Assembly (NCBI RefSeq): GCF_003353055.1
Contig: NZ_QKWJ01000012.1
Span: forward strand, 83,604 to 147,603
From: Cupriavidus lacunae
GTDB lineage: Bacteria; Pseudomonadota; Gammaproteobacteria; Burkholderiales; Burkholderiaceae
DNA: 64,000 bases
Direction of reading: 5' to 3'
Shown here: in pieces, positions 58,154 to 64,000 of the stretch
Position numbering within the stretch: the stretch's first letter is position 1
Layout of the letters: every line of letters starts with the position of its first letter
Notes under the pieces: generated by a model
Databases searched by the model: none
Seen by the model: only the letters and a program-made list of their open reading frames with translations
What the model was told of the DNA's origin: nothing
Translations under genes and position numbers: made by a program

Positions 58154-59576
58154 ATGATCCCCATCTATCCGGAGGGCAAGGCCCCCGTTCGCCCCGGCGC
58201 CAGGCGCCTTGACCTGGATGCCTTCCTGGTCGAAGACAAGGCAAGCGGCGACTACCGCCTGCACCGCCAGGCCTTCACCGACGAAGACCTGTTCGAACTC
58301 GAGATGAAGCACATCTTCGAGGGCAACTGGATCTACCTGGCCCACGAAAGCCAGATCCCGAACAACAACGACTACTACACCACCCATATTGGCCGCCAGC
58401 CGGTGGTGATCGCGCGCAATCGCCAGGGCGAGCTGAATGCCTTCATCAACGCCTGCAGCCACCGCGGCGCCATGCTGTGCCGCCACAAGCGCGGCAACAA
58501 GGCCACCTATACCTGCCCGTTCCACGGCTGGACCTTCAACAACAGCGGCAAGCTGCTGAAGGTGAAGGACCCCGAGAACGACGGCTACCCTGACTGCTTC
58601 AACAAGGAAGGCTCGCACGACCTGAAGAAAGTGGCGCGCTTCGAGAACTACCGCGGCTTCCTGTTCGGCAGCCTGAATGCGGACGTGCCGCCGCTGAAGG
58701 ACTTCCTCGGCGAAGCGGCGCGCATCATCGACATGATCGTCGACCAGTCGGCCGACGGGCTCGAGGTGCTGCGCGGCTCATCCACCTACACGTTCGAAGG
58801 CAACTGGAAGCTGCAGGCCGAGAATGGTGCCGACGGCTACCACGTGTCGGCGGTGCACTGGAACTATGCCGCGACCACCGGCCACCGCAAGCAGGCGAAC
58901 GCGCAGGACGACAAGATCCGCGCCATGGACGCCGGCAAGTGGGGGCAGCAGGGCGGCGGCTTCTATGCCTTCGAGCATGGCCATATGCTGCTGTGGTCGC
59001 GCTGGGCCAACCCGGAAGACCGCCCCAACTTCAGCCGCCGCGAGGAATTCGCCGAGCGCTGCGGCGCGGAAACCGCAGACTGGATGATCCAGAACTCGCA
59101 CAACCTGTGCCTCTACCCCAACGTTTACCTGATGGACCAGTTCGGCTCGCAGATCCGCCTGCTGCGTCCGCTGGCCGTCGACAAGACCGAGGTCACCATC
59201 TACTGCATCGCGCCGAAGGGCGAATCCGACGAGGCGCGCGCGCCGCATCCGCCAGTACGAGGATTTCTTCAACGTCAGCGGCATGGCCACGCCGGATGAT
59301 CTCGAGGAATTCCGCGCCTGCCAGCAGGGCTACGCCGGCCAGGCTCTGGCCTGGAACGACATGTGCCGTGGCGCGAAGCACTGGATCGAAGGTGCCGACG
59401 AGGCTGCGCAGCGCATCGGACTCAATCCGGTGATGAGCGGCGTGCGCACCGAGGACGAGGGCCTCTACACGGTGCAGCACCGTTACTGGCTGGACGTGAT
59501 GAAGAAGGCCGTGGCAGAGCAATCCGCCGAAGCTGCGAATGAAGCCACCGACGCCGCCGCAGGGAGCGCAGCATGA
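58154..59576 (+). pseudogene. benA: benA, benzoate 1,2-dioxygenase large subunit, interrupted by a frameshift
   Basis: Residues from MIPIYPEG onward match the Rieske oxygenase alpha subunit: Rieske ligands in [25 protein letters not shown] are C/H pairs CSH and CPFH, and the mononuclear iron site includes [15 protein letters not shown]. At 59234-59243 a run of five GC units breaks the frame after GESDEARA and gives a stop at 59299. With six GC units the frame would read [20 protein letters not shown] and continue to 59576, a normal 474-residue protein overlapping benB by ATGA. Everything downstream of the break is intact, which suggests a recent slip, sequencing error or a switchable repeat. 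As written the product lacks the last 90 or so residues. Confidence 0.85.
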
Positions 59577-60088
59577 GCACCGCCGACATCACCCTCGACA
59601 AACCGGTCGACCTGGCCGCCATCCAGTCCTTCCTGTACCGCGAGGCACGGCTGCTGGATGACGAAGAGTGGGACGCATGGCTTGCGTGCTACCACCCCGA
59701 CGCAAAGTTCTGGATGCCCTGCTGGGATGACGACGGCAAGCTGATCACCGACCCGCAGCGAGAGATCTCACTGATCTATTACCCGACCCGCCAGGGCCTG
59801 GAGGATCGCGTGTTCCGCATCAAGACCGAGCGCTCCAGCGCCACCATTCCGGACACGCGCACCAGCCACAACCTGAGCAACGTGGAAGTGCTCGGGGTGG
59901 AGGGCGATACCTGCACTGTGCGCTTCAACTGGCACACGCTGAGCCATCGCTACCAGACCACCTACAGCTACTTCGGCATGTCGCGCTACACGCTCGACCT
60001 TGCCGGCGCGCAGCCGCGCATCCTGGACAAGTATGTCGTGCTCAAGAACGACTATATCAACCAGGTCATCGACATCTATCACATCTGA
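59573..60088 (+). CDS. benB: Benzoate 1,2-dioxygenase small subunit
   Basis: A 171-residue beta subunit of the ring-hydroxylating dioxygenase (SnoaL-like cone fold). Typical stretches are [53 protein letters not shown] and the C-terminal [13 protein letters not shown]. It pairs with BenA in an alpha3beta3 complex. The ATG overlaps the benA stop (ATGA), so its translation could be coupled to full-length benA and might drop when benA is out of frame. Confidence 0.94.
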   Translation: MSTADITLDKPVDLAAIQSFLYREARLLDDEEWDAWLACYHPDAKFWMPCWDDDGKLITDPQREISLIYYPTRQGLEDRVFRIKTERSSATIPDTRTSHNLSNVEVLGVEGDTCTVRFNWHTLSHRYQTTYSYFGMSRYTLDLAGAQPRILDKYVVLKNDYINQVIDIYHI

Positions 60089-61129
<1,041 letters not shown>

Positions 61130-61146
61130 GCAAGGAGCACGACACA

Positions 61147-61932
61147 ATGAGAACCTCTACACGCTTTGCCGGCAAAGCCATGATCGTGACCGGGGCCGCG
61201 CAAGGCATCGGCCGCGGCGTCGCGCTGGCCGCCGCCGCCGAGGGCGCTTCGGTGGCGCTGGTCGACCGCTCGGCGCTGGTCGATGAAGTCGCGGCGCAGA
61301 TCACTGCTGCCGGCGGGCAAGCCATCGCGGTGCACGCCGACCTGGAGCGCTATGCCGGCGCCACGCAAATGGCGCAGGCGGCCGAAGCAGCCTTCGGCCG
61401 TATCGACATCCTCGTCAACAACGTGGGCGGCACGATCTGGGCCAAGCCCTTCCAGGCCTATGAGGAGGACCAGATCGAAGCCGAGATCCGGCGCTCGCTG
61501 TTCCCCACGCTGTGGTGCTGCCGGGCGGTGCTGCCCGGCATGGTCGCGCGCCGCCAGGGCGTGATCGTCAATGTGTCGTCGATCGCCACGCGCAGCATCC
61601 ACCGCGTTCCTTACGCAGCGGCCAAGGGCGGCGTCAACGCACTGACCGCCAGCCTTGCCTTCGAGCATGCGCACGAAGGCATCCGCGTCAACGCCGTCGC
61701 CACCGGCGGGACCGAGGCGCCACCACGCAGGATTCCGCGCAACGGGGAAGCGCAAAGCGAGCAGGAGGCGATCTGGTACCAGGCCATCGTCGACCAGACC
61801 ACGGCCTCCAGCCTGATGCACCGCTATGGCACGATCGATGAGCAGGTCCATGCCATCTTGTTCCTGGCCTCGGACGAAGCGTCGTACATAACCGGCACGG
61901 TCCTGCCCGTCGGCGGCGGGGATCAGGGCTGA
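61147..61932 (+). CDS. benD: Benzoate cis-diol dehydrogenase (SDR)
   Basis: A 261-residue short-chain dehydrogenase converting the benzoate cis-dihydrodiol (1,6-dihydroxycyclohexa-2,4-diene-1-carboxylate) to catechol with NAD+ and CO2 release. The cofactor loop is TGAAQGIGRGVAL, NNVGG follows, and the catalytic Ser, Tyr and Lys lie in NVSSIATRSIHRVPYAAAKGG. It ends the operon, whose order catA-benABCD covers benzoate to muconate. Confidence 0.93.
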   Translation: MRTSTRFAGKAMIVTGAAQGIGRGVALAAAAEGASVALVDRSALVDEVAAQITAAGGQAIAVHADLERYAGATQMAQAAEAAFGRIDILVNNVGGTIWAKPFQAYEEDQIEAEIRRSLFPTLWCCRAVLPGMVARRQGVIVNVSSIATRSIHRVPYAAAKGGVNALTASLAFEHAHEGIRVNAVATGGTEAPPRRIPRNGEAQSEQEAIWYQAIVDQTTASSLMHRYGTIDEQVHAILFLASDEASYITGTVLPVGGGDQG

Positions 61933-61994
61933 CGGCCGGAGCACAAATACTGAATGGCTGGCGAGATTGACTGACCTGCTTCGTGTCGGGTGCA

Positions 61995-63587
61995 TTACTC
62001 CTGATGCAGTGCAGATGCCGACAGGCGCTGATCGACCATGGCGTCGCCGACGGTAAAGTGATACAGGCTTTGCCAGGCGTGGTCCTTGATTCCGAGCATG
62101 GCGTGCATTTCATCATCGAAAAAGCAGCCAATCCCCGTTGCGCGCGCTCCGGCAGCTTCGGCTTCAAGATATAGCGCCTGGCCGAGCATGCCGCATTCCC
62201 AGAAAAGATGGCGATAACGCCAGGGTTGCTTCAGGGCGATCTCGAAGTTCGCGAGCATCCCCAGCGCAAAGCACGAATCGGCGGCAATATCCTGATGACA
62301 GCAGATCAACTTTGCCACCGCGCGCAGATCGTAAGGCAGCAGAAAATAGAGGGGCAGATGGTCCGGTCCAGTCCTTTGCCACAGCCATTCCGGGCGCATA
62401 GCCTGCTTGAGGCCTGGCAGCGCCCCAGGGTCCCTCACTAGCACATACAGGCCCGGCTCCAGCCCGTCCACACGGTGCACCAATAGCGCCGGATGCACCG
62501 CGACAGGGGACTGCTGGGCATTCCACGGTGGCGTGTCGCGACGTACCAGCAGGCACGCCATCATGGTAAAAAAAGCCGCAGTGGTGATGCGCGTCGTCCC
62601 ATCGAAACGCGTAGCGCTGCGGCGCTGCCGGGCGATCTGCGCAAAGCTCAGATCGAGGACGGGCGTCGCAGACCACAGGCGCGGCTCCGGACTTGGCGAG
62701 GTCGGTTCGCGAGTACGAGACTTGTGCGTGGCACGATGGATCGAATCGATATCCGGCCAGCTCTCATGTCCCGCGCTTAGCTGATTCGCGTATCCGTGCC
62801 AGTGTGCCTTATCCAAAGCCGCCCACAGGCGCTCTGGTTCAGGTTGTGCGTCAGGATTGCCGATCCAAAGCAGGACATCCGGTACCTCTGGTTCGGCTGC
62901 TCCGAAATCCTCGCTGCGGTTCAATCCAAGCAATGCGGCTAACGCATCGTCCGCAGCCGTCTCCACCAGCCGCGTCTGCCAGCCGAGGGCCGCCGCCGCG
63001 TAACTTACTGCGGCGATGGCATGCCCGCAGTCATGCTGGCAGTAGCGCCAGGCACGCATTCCGTATTTCCACGCCTCGCGCCAGTGGATCGAGCTGAGCC
63101 CGACCAGGACACCACCGTCCGAAAATGCCTCGGTCCATCGCGGATCATCCACTGCAGCGCGATGTTCAAGCACGTGGTCGCGGCTCAGGTAATGGTAGAC
63201 CCCGCCAGACAAGCCAGGCAGCGTCGGACACAGAAGATAGCCCTCGGTCGGGTGCAGATTCCCACTCGAAGGGTTGCAGCGCAGTGCCCACCGCTGGGCG
63301 CCGTAGGATTTCCACGCCGACAGGCCAAGTGAGAGTTCGAAAAGGATTGCCAGGGTGCGAAGACTGAATCTCTGCGCGGGCGGAAGCGTGCCGGAGCGCA
63401 GTTCGTTGTAGCGTGCGGCCAGGGTATCCGCGGCGGGCGGCAGAGCCATCCGCGGGGTGCCGTGAAACACTCGGAACGGGTCTGGCTGGGTTGCCCAGTC
63501 GAGTCCTCGGGGGCCAGGGGCATAGCTGTTGACACGGTGCTTGCTGCGTTCGTGATATTCAAGCAACGCCTGCGATAATCGGCCCAT
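61995..63587 (-). CDS. SagB-type dehydrogenase with two nitroreductase-like domains
   Basis: A 530-residue protein made of two tandem nitroreductase-fold halves. The N-terminal half has LSAWKSYGAQRWALRCNPSSGNLHPTEGYL, the FMN-binding RCNPSSGNLHPTE pattern of SagB-like enzymes; the second half begins near 330 (FAQIARQRRSATRFDG). The C-terminal segments ECGMLGQALYLEAEAAGARATGIGCFFDDEMH are typical of the family. SagB proteins oxidise azolines in azole peptides when paired with YcaO, but no YcaO, transport or precursor gene is seen here. It converges with benD. Role unknown; flavin binding is likely. Confidence 0.82.
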   Translation of the reverse strand: MGRLSQALLEYHERSKHRVNSYAPGPRGLDWATQPDPFRVFHGTPRMALPPAADTLAARYNELRSGTLPPAQRFSLRTLAILFELSLGLSAWKSYGAQRWALRCNPSSGNLHPTEGYLLCPTLPGLSGGVYHYLSRDHVLEHRAAVDDPRWTEAFSDGGVLVGLSSIHWREAWKYGMRAWRYCQHDCGHAIAAVSYAAAALGWQTRLVETAADDALAALLGLNRSEDFGAAEPEVPDVLLWIGNPDAQPEPERLWAALDKAHWHGYANQLSAGHESWPDIDSIHRATHKSRTREPTSPSPEPRLWSATPVLDLSFAQIARQRRSATRFDGTTRITTAAFFTMMACLLVRRDTPPWNAQQSPVAVHPALLVHRVDGLEPGLYVLVRDPGALPGLKQAMRPEWLWQRTGPDHLPLYFLLPYDLRAVAKLICCHQDIAADSCFALGMLANFEIALKQPWRYRHLFWECGMLGQALYLEAEAAGARATGIGCFFDDEMHAMLGIKDHAWQSLYHFTVGDAMVDQRLSASALHQE

Positions 63588-64000
63588 GTTCCTTCAGTCC
63601 AGGAATACCCGCCGCACCCCGCTACCACGCGCTATGCTCCTCGTGGGGCATTGGGAGATACATAGATCGCGTTACCGGCTATCGTGGGTTCGAACTCGAG
63701 GTTGACTTAGCAGGCACTTCCGAAGACATGCCCGGTACTTGGTGCACGCTCGACACCCACTCGACGCCCTCCGTCAGTTATGCCAGCTGTCGACCGTCAT
63801 GAAGCGTACCATTCAGGAACCGGGTGGGGTTAACGTCGACGAGCACAATGACTTGCCTCCGAAGTTCAGATGGCAATGTAAAGTGGACCCCTCGGTCAAG
63901 ACAGATTTCAACCGAGTTTAAGCTGCATCCATTTCTTCACATGCAGCGGAACAGCGCTGCCCTGATTTTGCGCGGGGAGAATCCCCTGCGCAGCGTAGCG
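63588..64000. other. Right-end region without a supported gene
   Basis: About 410 bases upstream of the SagB-type gene. Only one short plus-strand frame (63739-63921) is open and it shows no coding character. The stretch near 63880-63920 (GTGGACCCCTCGGTCAAGAC) resembles the terminal sequences of some insertion elements, which would fit lower-GC mobile DNA continuing beyond the window, but no transposase is visible. Confidence 0.35.

Noticed and set aside
63739..63921. A 60-codon plus-strand gene near the right end
   Set aside because: No ribosome site, no family resemblance and unusual composition; it may be part of mobile-element debris.

Overview
The window looks like a chromosome or megaplasmid segment of a high-GC betaproteobacterium of the Cupriavidus/Ralstonia group. 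The basis is codon usage, the many Bug-type (TctC) binding proteins without membrane partners, a burkholderial-type porin, CysI followed by a DUF934 protein, and benzoate/catechol genes of the kind found in that group. This assignment is inference; no rRNA or other phylogenetic marker gene is present.

Layout. (1) 1-9190, minus strand: seven genes in exactly the order of Staphylococcus sbnA-B-C-D-E-F-G, mostly joined by ATGA overlaps. They form a complete-looking NRPS-independent staphyloferrin B-type carboxylate siderophore pathway that runs off the left edge. A TonB receptor follows (9334-11628); both units have Fur-box-like sites. (2) 12077-21260: small hypothetical genes, then a minus-strand run cyoA-cyoB-cyoC-cyoD-cysI-DUF934, a divergent MocR regulator and a DnaJ-domain protein. 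(3) 21377-24409: dsdA-dsdC (D-serine deamination), an IS200/IS605 relic (end hairpin plus a 40-codon tnpB stub) abutting dsdA, and a broken DsrE-like gene. (4) 24454-27729: LysR regulator divergent from a GlaH/CsiD-type dioxygenase and an FMN-dependent 2-hydroxyacid dehydrogenase. (5) 27900-49322: a large accessory catabolic region holding two Bug binding proteins, a porin, two TauD/TfdA-type dioxygenases, four MDR oxidoreductases, an acyl-CoA synthetase, a pair of related unknown small proteins, two amidohydrolases, a pntAA-pntAB-pntB transhydrogenase, a GntR regulator and a YeiH-type transporter. Seven intergenic stretches here carry the palindrome TGTCGACA, often placed so that its last six bases form the -35 hexamer, so the scattered units look like one undescribed regulon. 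(6) 49357-55980: a second GntR regulator with its own twin operator TTGTTGAACAATAT, divergent from an MFS carrier, a DUF1445 protein, a PxpB-PxpC fusion and a biotin carboxylase-BCCP fusion. (7) 56061-61932: a BenM/CatM regulator, twin ATAC-N7-GTAT-type operators, catA and benABCD; benA carries a frameshift in a GC dinucleotide run. (8) 61995-63587: a lone two-domain SagB-type nitroreductase-fold protein.

How it works together. Region 1 makes, exports and re-imports a citrate siderophore under iron control. Region 5 appears to import an unknown small acid (porin plus Bug proteins), attack it with 2-oxoglutarate dioxygenases, process products through MDR reductases and CoA activation, and balance NADPH with the transhydrogenase. 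The YeiH-type carrier beside a TauD-type enzyme makes an organosulfur substrate one hypothesis. Region 7 is the benzoate-to-muconate path. The most novel points are the TGTCGACA regulon, the paired unknown proteins inside it, and the PxpA-less carboxylase cluster.
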